64,000 bases of DNA from Azolla caroliniana. Taxonomy: Eukaryota; Polypodiophyta. The position numbers were made by a program, and so were the translations under genes. The stretch is from positions 19,096,001 through 19,160,000 of the forward strand of contig JBHGNT010000016.1 in NCBI GenBank assembly GCA_043228905.1, written 5' to 3'. Shown here piece after piece: positions 36,101 to 45,619 of the stretch (the first letter of the stretch is position 1; every line of letters starts with the position of its first letter). Below the pieces are notes generated by a model. The model ran no database searches. It saw only the letters and a list, made by a program, of their open reading frames with translations, and was not told the DNA's origin.

Positions 36101-36875
36101 CCGTGACTTCCTCGTCTTTAGATGGCTCGATGGTTGGTAAGGCATTGATTTCGAAGAGAGGAATGATCATGGGATGATCATCTAGGAAGTCATCGACCTT
36201 CTCATCGGCCAATCTGTCGAGCATATGGACCCCTTCCGCATATAACGGCGAAGTGTTGAGGGTGACGAGTACTTGTTCTTCAGTGATGATTCAGACTTTT
36301 GTCTTCCCTCTTCGGAACGAGATCATGTTGCGTTGCCAATGTTGCTTGATATTCGCTGTTCGCAACCATGGTCGACCTAGTAACATTGGGTAGGCGCCTT
36401 GTGTCTCCAGTCGTAGCACGACGGCCAAGATCGTGGACATGTGGCCGCCGAGTGTGAAGTCGAGATGGCGGATTAAACCAATGGGGCGAACGGAGCGGGT
36501 GTCGGCCATCCTAAGACAAAAGGGGCATGGTTCCCATTGATTCAGGCCGAGTTTGAGACACGTTGATTCGCTAATAACGTTTACGCCGGATCCGCCGTCG
36601 ATGATGCATCCGTGCAGGTCTTGTCCCTTAATGATGATTCGCACGGCTGGGTTCTGAGAATCCATGAGTGGTGGACCAGTTCCTGCTTCGGTGAGGTGTA
36701 CCGGTGGTGTCACAGCCTTAGTATTGGCCTGTAGTGCCGCCAGGGTGTCCCGAAATCTCGGCATGAGTGGTAGAATGTTTATGTAGGGGCAACGAGATGT
36801 GGGAGTTGGTAAGAACATCCCATAGCTGGTTGTCCTCCGACGACGTGGCTGGTGCCGGGGTTTGTGGTACTGCAC
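33108..36875 (-). pseudogene. Gypsy pol: protease, RT, RNase H, integrase
   Basis: A single frame carries all pol domains. Protease has IIDGGSGVNVIS and MLLGRPWLR. RT has FIRPVKRATWLSPIVVVPKK, RICVDYRKLN and the catalytic VFLDDFAVYG. RNase H has FHVFVDASDIAIGSALMQ. The integrase zinc finger contains CRQCDLC, and its core has TDYYTKWVEA, SDQGGHF and NGLAESTNKIL. The frame enters from gag by a frameshift near 36795. Stops: TGA 36293-36291, TAG 36086-36084 and TGA 33350-33348; the last falls just before KLRFWWTGPF of the integrase tail. The IIDGGSG active site (Gly in place of Ser after Asp) is usual in some plant Gypsy lineages. Confidence 0.92.
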
Positions 36876-38247
36876 TGGGCCCGTCCTTCATGTCAGTTTG
36901 CATGCGTGCGACATTATTTTTATTGGGCGTCTCGACCCATTCTTTTGCTGCCTGTCGTACTTCATCCTGGATTTGCCACTGAGTCGTCTGCGCTTTACTC
37001 TGGGTAGTGACCGTTTGAACATCGGCCATGATACTGTTTACCGCGGGTGCCTTGCCACGGTTGGTTGTCGGACATTGCGTGGCGTAGTGGCCTGGTTGGT
37101 TACATTTAAAACATGTCACGTTGGCCGAGCTGCTGGTGTCCGCTCGGTCTGTGTGTGGAAGCTGTTGTTGTTGATCCTCGGTCTCGTTTGGTGGTGGGTT
37201 GTTCCGAGGTGCGTTGGAGTTGCGCTGGTCATGTTGAGGAGCGTCCCGTCGGCGGTTGTGATTAGGTCTTCTGTTGTTGCGTGTGTTGCGATTGCCGTTT
37301 CGCCGATCCATGCGTGAGTTCCTTCGGTCATCCCGATCATCGCGATCGTCATCGTATCGAGCATAATCGTCGTGCCGGTCATCGCGATAATAATCACGAC
37401 GATGATCACGTTGGTAGTCGTCGTTTCGGCGCCATCGATCCGGGGATCGCGGTTGGTCGTTATCCTCGTCGCGGTAGATATATCGCTCGTCTTGCCGAGA
37501 GTATGTATTTCATGGCTCGATCTGGCGGACCGGTGTTGCCGTTGTGCGGTTCAACATATTATATTCGCACTGCTCGACCGTGTGAGCTCGAGATTGACAG
37601 ATCGGACACTGTGGTCGGTGGGGACATTCGAGGGCTAGGTGTCCTGATCCTGAACACGCAGTGCATTGGAGGGCTTGGCGAAAGCGATTGTCCTCTTGGG
37701 GAAGAGCGTTTTGCAAGGATGTCATCGAGAAGGCCGTGCCGTGCTGGTTCCGATCGAGGGCGAGAACGCGCGCTATGACTTGTTCGATAGTATGGTTGGC
37801 GAAATTTGTAAGTGCGAGAGTCGTTCGTAGAGGCTCTCGTAAACTGGATAGGAAAGTGTCCGGTATATGTTGTGCCGAGACATCATCGGCCACTTGTCTG
37901 TAGAGATCCTGGAACCGGATCGTGAACTGCGCGACCGTTTCGTGCGGTTCTTGGCATATAGAGAAGAATTGCCGTAGCAGTTCCCGTTTAGGCACCTCGC
38001 GATGAAAAAGTTCATGGAACTTTGTGCGCACGATTTGGAAAGTGGTGGCCTCTCCTATTTCGAGACGAGAGTACCATCGTGCGGCCGGTCCCTCGAGGGA
38101 GAGTGTGAACTCAGCAATCTTCGATGCATCGATTTCGGCCGGTGTGAGGCGGTGCGTGGAGTGGTTAGCCTGCCACGTGGATATGAAGGCACGGACGTGT
38201 GACTCCACGTCAGGTTCGTCGGCATATCGTGGGTATGGGTACGGCAT
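36718..38247 (-). pseudogene. Gypsy gag with Arg/Asp-rich domain and two zinc-knuckle regions
   Basis: ATG 38247 opens a retrotrans_gag capsid (SLEGPAARWYSRL, QFTIRFQDLY) ending with CTACSGSGHLALEC. TGA 37512-37510 interrupts, but the frame continues through ~65 residues dominated by Arg and Asp (DRDDRDDRR), then an Asn/Arg-rich stretch and a CCHC knuckle CFKCNQPGHYATQC. Near 36795 it shifts into the protease frame. The basic-acidic alternation and two Cys/His modules suggest RNA binding. The frame after ~36795 (to 36718) is a shadow. Confidence 0.85.
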
Positions 38248-38553
38248 GATGTCGTACTATGGTTCTTTTGGTAGCACCGGAAAAGGGTTTAGTTCCGGTT
38301 GGTTGACCTTCGGAGGGCTTGACGGGGGCGCTGGTGGTGAATCCACTCGCGATCGAGTGTCCAGTGGCGAGGATTGCACTGGACAAGCCCCCGATTGATC
38401 GGGAAAGGATTGGTCAGTGACTGCCGAGTCGGAAGTTCCTTCGACTGGCTCAGGGCGTCGGGCAGGTGGCCGAGACCTCGTGGTGTGAGAGGGCGCCGTA
38501 ATGGCGGCTGGTGGTTACCTTCAACGAAGTTCGCTGTGCACTCACAACTGTAA

Positions 38554-38565
38554 CCGGGCGTGCCA
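38554..38565 (-). other. probable primer-binding site of the Gypsy element
   Basis: Minus-strand TGGCACGCCCGG starts 5 nt after the 5' LTR end (38571), the expected PBS position, and opens with TGG complementary to tRNA CCA. I cannot name the tRNA with confidence. Confidence 0.65.
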
Positions 38566-38570
38566 AATTG

Positions 38571-39039
38571 TGTTACCCGTTCCTTTGGGTTAACACCTTC
38601 GATAGATCTGCGTCTATCGGTCTTCAAGGGCGTGGTACGTGAAGGCTCGTACAAAGGCGTCGAGAGAGATACAGGGCTCAGAGAGAAAACACTAGCGAGG
38701 TTTTGATAGACGTGGCGGCGTGAAACTCATAGGTATAGATCGAAACACAGACTCATGCAGCAAAATAGGCACAATTAAGATATATTACTATGGCAGAAAA
38801 GGATTACAGAACACTAGCGAGGTTTTGATAGACGTGGCGGTGACCTTACGAGTTTATCTAATACGAATGACTAAGCTAGTGCTTCCGCCTATAATTTTCT
38901 TCTCTCCCTTTTCCTGAGGTACTGCTCCTCGTTTAAATAACTTTTCCCCTAACACACAGCCGAGCCATCGGTGGCCCGTGATACTCGGACTCGGCGTTTG
39001 CTAATTTCCTAATTTTACATTTCTGTCCTCTGGACAACA
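38571..39039 (-). repeat. 5' LTR of the Gypsy element, with internal templated patch
   Basis: It is 469 bp and near-identical to 28878-29333, except that the sequence after GGATTACAGAACA is replaced. Here CTAGCGAGGTTTTGATAGACGTGGCGG stands in place of TGGCCTATGGCCGG. The new sequence is a copy of LTR sequence lying ~120 bp upstream in this same LTR. Confidence 0.95.
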
Positions 39040-39616
39040 AGTAAAGATAGTGAGACTGAGATATCAGGGTGACACAAGCATGGCCGAGCACATGAATGCC
39101 TTCCATGGACTAATCAATAAGACCACCTCACTAGAAGTACCTCTCGCTGATGAGGTACTGGGATCCCTTTCGGACAGCTAGGAGATGCTCGTGGTGACTT
39201 TGGGTAACGTGGGACTGCAAGGGAAGCGATTGTCTCTAGAGATGGGGAAGTCAAGCTTGCTGAAAGAAGTCCACAAAATAGGGACAAGTTCAGACCAAGG
39301 TCAAAGTTGAAGGGAAGGCTCACGTGGTTCTACTGTGGGGAGCCAAGACACTTCCAAAAGAACTTTTGGAATTACCGGAAGGACAAAGGGGGAGCTGATG
39401 GTGTGGAGTCGAAAAAGATTTCGGATAGCAAGACCACCTCAGCCACTGCCATGAGCGAGGAGGAGCTACTATTCATCAGTGAATAGAACGATGTAAACCT
39501 CATTGGTGAAGAATTGACATGGGTGACCGATTCCGGTGCGTCATTTCACTTGACCCCAACAGAGAATGCTTCTCATCCTACACAACCGTAGATTACGGCT
39601 ACGTTGTCGTGAAGAT

Positions 39617-40621
39617 TTTCAGCAACGGTGTGAAAATCACGTGGAACGGACAAAATCAAGAAGGTGCAATATGCACACATATGAAAGGGGTGATGGTTAC
39701 TGGCATACAAAGGGGTGCAAGTAAGGTTTTGAACATTGCACCTCCAAGATAGGTGACAATTTACTTACTATTAGACTTAAGCTTGTTTCTTTAAACCTTA
39801 TTTTCATCATTGTACTTTTCACATGTAAATTCTCATACATAAGAGCATGAATGAGTGACATGGTTATCATGCATCACATGCGATGCATGAGCACCAAATG
39901 GAAATCATGCATTGTATGCATGTCTTACACCCTCACATGCATCATATGCATGGGGGCATCTATATAAGAAAGAAAGGAAGAGAAAGAAAGGGGAACCAAA
40001 CTATGTATTTAATAAAAATATTAATAAGAAAAAACCTAGTCTTATTGGTGATGTGTCTTGTTTCTCAAAATTGAAGTCAAGGGTTCAAACCCGGAATTGG
40101 AATTTCCGTTCATCTAGATATTTGTCTATCTATCTCAATGACTTCCTCACTTTCTGTCTCTCTCTCTCACTCTCTCACAACCACATTAGTGCATCACTTT
40201 GGCTACTACAATTTCATTTCTTGTAGTCATTCACTCTCTCTCATAAATTCTCATCAAGAAGGAACCATCACTGGAAAAGATCATTTCGCTGTCGTCGTCG
40301 CCTGCTAAAACATTGCACACCACCACATCACCGCTGCCTACACGTCAATCCACCGCACCGCAGAGTCTGGGTCGGGTGCATCTTCAACAACAAAGAATGA
40401 CCTGACGATAAACCTAAACGGCTGGTTCCTTACAAGAATAAGTCACGTGACTCGTCCTCCCTGGTCAAAGATCCCGATGGTCCCGTTCGACCGATCCGCA
40501 GGTGGGGAAATCCCATCATCTCCTCCATAACCACTAGCGGATAGAGGCTCGGTGCTTGTCTGCGCATGTGTGACATGCACATCACGACGTTTGGCACGTG
40601 TGACACGTGCCATGCGACAAT
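39617..40621 (+). mobile_element. 1-kb insertion of unknown type in Copia-A, promoter-like content
   Basis: Comparison with the Copia at 50160-50190 shows the protease/pre-integrase frame broken between GTGAAGAT (39609-39616) and GTGAAGAT (40622-40629), an apparent 8-bp target duplication. I see no terminal inverted repeats. Inside are many CATGCA/ATGCAT motifs (39868-39951), a TATA-like CTATATAAG at 39960-39968, CT-rich leader-like sequence (40140-40250) and GC-richer sequence to 40560. An open stretch (to 39752) ends in ASKVLNIAPPR, which I do not recognise. It could be a captured promoter fragment, an LTR or a non-autonomous DNA element. Confidence 0.5.
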
Positions 40622-41574
40622 GTGAAGATGGGAAATTGCAAGATCGTCGGAATCGGAAATGTATGGTTGTTGACCTCAACAGCTTGCAGAATGATGCTGA
40701 AGGATGTGCGCCATGTTCTGATACTAGATTGGACCCGGACAGCTCGATGACGAAGGTTACAGTGGCATCTTCCGAAATGACACATGGCAATTCTGCAAAG
40801 GGAACCTGATTGTGGCTCGTGCTTGGAAGCAAAATACATTGTGTGACACGTGCCATGCGACAATGTGAAGATGGGAAATTGCAAGATCGTCGGAATCGGA
40901 AATGTATGGTTGTTGACCTCAACAGCCTGCAGAATGATGCTGAAGGATGTGCGCCATGTTCTGGATACTAGATTGGATCCGGACGGCTCGATGACGAAGG
41001 TTACAATGGCATCTTCCGAAATGACACATGGCAATTCTGCAAAGGGAACCTGATTGTGGCTCGTGCTTGGAAGCAAAATACATTGTGTGACACGTGCCAT
41101 GCGACAATGTGAAGATGGGAAATTGCAAGATCGTCGGAATCGGAAATGTATGGTTGTTGACCTCAACAGCCTGCAGAATGATGCTGAAGGATGTGCGCCA
41201 TGTTCTGGATACTAGATTGGATCCGGACGGCTCGATGACGAAGGTTACAATGGCATCTTCCGAAATGACACATGGCAATTCTGCAAAGGGAACCTGATTG
41301 TGGCTCGTGCTTGGAAGCAAAATACATTGTGTGACACGTGCCATGCGACAATGTGAAGATGGGAAATTGCAAGATCGTCGGAATCGGAAATGTATGGTTG
41401 TTGACCTCAACAGCCTGCAGAATGATGCTGAAGGATGTGCGCCATGTTCTGGATACTAGATTGGATCCGGACGGCTCGATGACGAAGGTTACAATGGCAT
41501 CTTCCGAAATGACACATGGCAATTCTGCAAAGGGAACCTGATTGTGGCTCGTGCTTGGAAGCAAAATACATTGT
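40600..41574 (+). repeat. 244-bp tandem repeat, four copies, inside Copia-A
   Basis: Copies start at 40600 (243 bp), 40843, 41087 and 41331, each opening GTGACACGTGCCATGCGAC. Copies 2-4 look identical; copy 1 differs by a few substitutions and one deleted G. The unit consists of the insertion's last ~22 bp plus ~222 bp of Copia pre-integrase coding sequence (LDDEGYNGIFRNDTWQFCKG). 244 is not a multiple of three, so each added copy shifts the frame. Amplification happened after the 1-kb insertion. Confidence 0.95.
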
Positions 41575-44129
41575 ATGTGATGCATGCACGACTGGGCTGG
41601 AATGAGGTAAATGTGGTAGCTGACACAACCGATGAGTTGTGGTATAAGAGGTTGTGCCACATGAGTAAAAAAGGCATGTAAATGATGGCCAAAAGAGAAC
41701 TCCTACTGGAGGTGAAGAAAGTGTATCTCGATAAGTGCATGGATTGCTTGGCCAGTAAGCAAAATAGGCCTCCGATGAGGAGGAAGAACACTCTGCAACT
41801 AGTGCATACAATCGTATGCTATGTTGATGTGAAGTTACATGCCGGTGCACAAATTTTGGTGACCTTTATAGATGTCTATAACTGGAAGTTGTGGGCTTTG
41901 GTGCTGAAGACAAAGGACCAAGTGTTGTCCGTCTTCAAAGAGTTCTAGGTGAGAGCGGAAAGGGAATCTAGACGAAAGTTGAAGGCCGTCCGAACATACA
42001 ATGGAGGGAGTATAAAGGGCACTTTGAAGAATATTGCTGATCACAAGGTATTCGATTGAAAATACTGTGCTGAAGACTTCGAAACTAAACGGAATGGCTA
42101 AGAGGATGAATCGGATTGTGATGGAGAGGGTTTGATGTATGTTGGCACATGCTAAGTTGCCGAAAACCTTTTGGGTTGAGGCGTTTATGACAACTGTTTA
42201 CATTATAAACAAGTCTCCATCAGTACCCTTAGATCGTGATATCCCACAGAGAGTGTGGACCGGCAAAGACGTGTGATATGGGCATCTGAGGGTGTTTGGT
42301 TATCTCTCATATGTGCATTTTTCCAAGGACTAGAGGGAAAATTGGATCCTAAGAGTCAACCATGTCTTAGGGTACAACGGAGATGAATTTGGCTACCGGC
42401 TGTGGGATCTGATTGATAGGAAGGTCATCAGGAGTCGAGATATATTATTCATGGAAGAAAGGACTATTGCTAATTGGGAGATGGAGAAGATGGGATCATC
42501 CTCCCAACCGACCAGAAGAGAACAACTGGATGAGATACGCAAAGAACATTCAGAAGCTAGATGTCAACCAAAGAACATAGTGGGCCGACTAGGTTGGTTG
42601 AAGGACATTCAGAGGGCAGACCTAGACAAGGAACTAGATTGGCCGAAAGGCATCTAGAAGCTGGACCTGGACGGGGAGTTGGATCGGATGGATTTGGACA
42701 TGAGATTGAATCCAAAGTTGAATCGTCCAAAAGGCATTCGACTGGATCTGGAAGCAACCGAATCAGATTTAGATGAAGAGCTAACTGATGAGAACCAAAG
42801 AAGGAGATACCCCCTGAGAAACGGAAGCCCCCCTGAAGATTTCTGGAAAAAGAATACATTCTCTTAATTGATGAGGTGGAGCCAGAGATCTTCGAGGAAG
42901 CTAAGAGAGTGGTTGCATGCCATGCAATATGAGATGGATTCCTTGTATGAGAACTACACGTATGAACTGACCGAGTTGTTGGAAGGTAAGAAGGCACTCT
43001 GGAACTAGTGGTTTTACAAATTGAAGCCGAGAGAAGGCGGGAATCCACCTAGATACAATGCCCACATTGTGGTGAAGGGTTTCTAGTAGAAAAAATGTGT
43101 AGACTTCGATGAAATATTTGCCCCGGTAGTGAAAATGACATCCATACGGATGATACTAAGTATTGCAACCAGGTTGGACTTAGAAGTTGAACAACGGGAT
43201 GTCAAAACAACTTTCCTACATGGAGATTTGGAGGAAGAAATCTACATGCAATAGCCAGAAGGATTTGTAAAGAAAGGTAAGGAAAATCTGGTATGCCGGT
43301 TAAGGAAGAGCCTATATGGGTTGACGCAAGTGCCCCAACAATGGTACCGGAAATTCGAATCATTCATGGGAGATCACAACATCAACAAAATACAAGTTGA
43401 CCACTGTGTCTTTGTGAAGAAATATGATGTAGAAGACTTTCTCATCCTCCTATTATATATTTATGACATGCTGATTGTTGGACAAGACCTAAAGAAAATT
43501 GCAAACTTGAAGAGGGCCTTGAACAAGTCGTTTGCAATGAAGGATATGGGTCTGGAAAAGCAGATTCTAGGAATGCACATTGTTTGGAACAGGACAAAGA
43601 AGTTGTTGTGGTTTTCTCAAGAGAAATATGTTACAAAAGTGCTCCAGAGGTTCAACATGCAAAATGCGATACCAGTCAGCTTAACACTACCGACAAACTA
43701 TAAGCTGAGTGGAAACCAATGACCGAAGTCAAAAGTGGAGAAAGCTAAGATGAACAAGATCCCCTATGCCTCAACAGTCAGAAGCCTTATGTATGCAATG
43801 CTTTGGACCAGCCAAGACATTGCATATGCTGTCAAAGTAGTTAGTCGATTTATGAGTAATCCCGGCAAGGAGCATTGTTCTGCGGTTAAGTGGATACTTT
43901 GGTACCTAAGAGGGACCTCAAGGATGTGTCTCTGATTAAGCTTAAGTAACCCCGTGTTGGAAGGGTTCACTGATGCAGATACCAGCCAATCCACATCCGG
44001 ATATGTGATGATGTTTGTAGGGGGAGCCATTTCGTGGCAGTCGAGGTTGCGAAAGGTTGTGGCTTTGTTGACCACAAAAACTAAGTATATGGCCGTTGTG
44101 TTGGGAGAGCAAGTCCTCTAGATGGGTTG

Positions 44130-44616
44130 TGTGAGAAGCCGAATCGGCCAGAAGGCATCCAGAAGCCATGTACTCCGGAAGCTGAATTGGACAAGGAGCC
44201 GAATTGGATGAAGACCGATTGTGAGCCGGAAGCCGATTAGAGGCTACATTTGTAAATAACCCATATTGTGTATAAGTATAAATACACCTACAGAAATAAT
44301 TTTGGATTGTTAGAAGGTTGATGTATGTATAGAGAATCAGAGTTGTTATTATTGAGTGAGCTAAGAAAGTGAGTGTGTGTAACTGGTCTCTAGGATGAAG
44401 ACAAGCTCAAGGTTGTTGCCTTAGAGTCTCTTGTATACTCTTTCTACATATTGATTCTGTTTGGAGTCGGTGGGCTCCCATGGTTTTTCCCATTTAGGGT
44501 TTTTCCACGTTAATATCTTGTGTTTTTGTGTCAATGTCTTCTTTTGTTTTTGTTGTTTTAGGTTGTTGTCTCTCAGTCTTGCTTGAAATCGGTTGTCGCT
44601 CGTAACATATTATAAC
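44130..44616 (+). repeat. LTR of Copia-B
   Basis: It begins near TGTGTGAGAAGCC, where Copia-A RNase H is cut off, and ends TTATAACA at 44616. It contains a TATA-like TATAAGTATAAATAC (~44269-44283) and the Copia R-region signature GGTTTTTCCCATTTAGGG (~44489-44507). A primer-site variant, CTAGTATTAGAG, follows at 44620-44631. The left border is approximate. Confidence 0.75.
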
Positions 44617-44633
44617 AAACTAGTATTAGAGTG

Positions 44634-45151
44634 ATGGACGAATCTTTCGGTGGAATTTTCAAGCTAGCCGGCTACAACTACTCAATCTTGAAGTCAAAGA
44701 TGAGAGATATGCTTGTGTGGAAAGACTTGTGGCTGTTGGTGCAGTATGGCAACGAAAAACCAGACAAGATCGATGCATCGACTTGGAAAGTCATGCATTT
44801 GGAGGCAACTGCATACATAAGGTCTTTTATAGACATGATTCTATACAACAACTTCAATAAAGAGGAAAAAGCTAACATCCTTTGGAAGAAGATTGAGTTC
44901 ATGTTCAAGAACAAGAACAAGAACGTCGTAAATAGTGTCTCCATCTTTAGGAAGATAGTAAGACTCAGGTATCAAGATGGCTCAAGCATGGCTGAGCACC
45001 TGAATGCATTCCAAGGATTGCTCAATCAGACCACCTCTCTAGAAGTACCTCTAGCCAACGAGGTACTAGCATTGATGCTACTGGGATCCCTTTTGGATAA
45101 TTGGGAGATGCTCGTGGTTACCTTGGGTAACACAGGTCCACAAGGGAAGTG
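44634..45151 (+). pseudogene. Copia-B gag fragment
   Basis: ATG 44634 starts MDESFGGIFKLAGYNYS, followed by KSKMRDMLVWKDLWLLVQYG and SSMAEHLNAFQGLLNQTTSL, a UBN2-type gag. It is interrupted near 45151 (GPQGK then TGA), where LTR-like sequence begins; the knuckle and everything downstream are missing. It is open for 173 codons, better preserved than Copia-A. Confidence 0.85.
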
Positions 45152-45606
45152 ATGAGATGGGATTGTAGATTTGTATGGAAGATATGTTGAAATGTACAGA
45201 CAGAACATGAAAATAACAAATACACAAGATACACATATTTTATGTGGAAACCCTAAACGGGGAAAATCACGGGAGAACAAATCTTCACTATATAACAAAT
45301 ATACAGAGAAAGAAAACAGGTTACAACACTTTGTCTATACAGAATGTATTAGCCACACATGGCTTTTGGTGTCTAGTTCCTCTCAGCTATGGCGCCACTC
45401 ACACTATGATCTTCTCTCTCAGCTACACTCTATACAATTTTACTCTACACACAGTTTTACTTTTGCGCTAAGTGTATCTATACTTATACACCATATGGGC
45501 TATTTACAAAAAATAGTCCCTACTACTATCACGCCTATTATTATTATAGTAATAACAATAGCAGTTAATCAGCGGATTGGTACACATAATCAATATGTCA
45601 CCGAGT
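45152..45606 (-). repeat. LTR-like sequence, minus orientation (possible solo LTR)
   Basis: Read on the minus strand, TTTCCCCGTTTAGGGTTTCC (near 45264-45246) matches the R-region signature of nearby Copia LTRs, and TATAAGTATAGATACAC (45489-45473) gives a TATA box at a sensible distance. It separates the Copia-B gag from the Copia pol fragment at 45620. No target duplication was verified. Confidence 0.45.
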
Positions 45607-45619
45607 AGGCCTCGAGGAC

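Larger units (their letters stand above)
28878..39039 (-). mobile_element. young Gypsy LTR retrotransposon with an extra ORF downstream of pol
   Basis: Terminal repeats at 28878-29333 and 38571-39039 start and end TGTT..AACA and are flanked by TSD AGTAA (28873-28877, 39040-39044). On the minus strand the order is 5' LTR, PBS, gag, protease-RT-RNase H-integrase, a 280-bp gap, the extra ORF, 3' LTR. Integrase follows RNase H, which defines Gypsy. The LTRs differ by three substitutions plus one ~28-bp patch, so insertion was recent relative to the other elements here. All major frames still carry stops, so this copy is probably not autonomous. It is GC-richer than its surroundings. Confidence 0.95.
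39040..44128 (+). pseudogene. Copia-A remainder: gag end, protease, integrase, RT, RNase H
   Basis: After TSD AGTAA the gag resumes (TSMAEHMNAFHGLI). A decayed knuckle (39334-39372), protease-like GEELTWVTDSGASFHLTP, the 1-kb insertion and a tandem-repeat block follow. GAG-pre-integrase resumes at 41575 (DELWYKRLCHMSKKGM). Integrase (41800-42200), linker, RT (43080-43640; ILLLYIYDMLIVG replaces the YVDD box) and RNase H (NKIPYASTVRSLMYAM; TKYMAVVLGEQVL) are in order. Truncation falls at ~44128, where another LTR begins. Many stops, mostly TAG and TGA, lie throughout. The catalytic YIYDM box has lost the second Asp of YVDDM, so RT would be dead even without stops. Confidence 0.85.

Noticed and set aside
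40078-40100. GGGTTCAAACCCGG, which resembles a tRNA T-arm/B box
   Set aside because: No A box or foldable tRNA lies upstream at a suitable distance, so a tRNA call is not supported.
40443-41850. Family of similar minus-strand ORFs of 147-194 residues
   Set aside because: They are antisense readings of the 244-bp tandem repeat, and their similarity simply reflects the repeated DNA. The sense strand carries recognisable Copia pre-integrase motifs.
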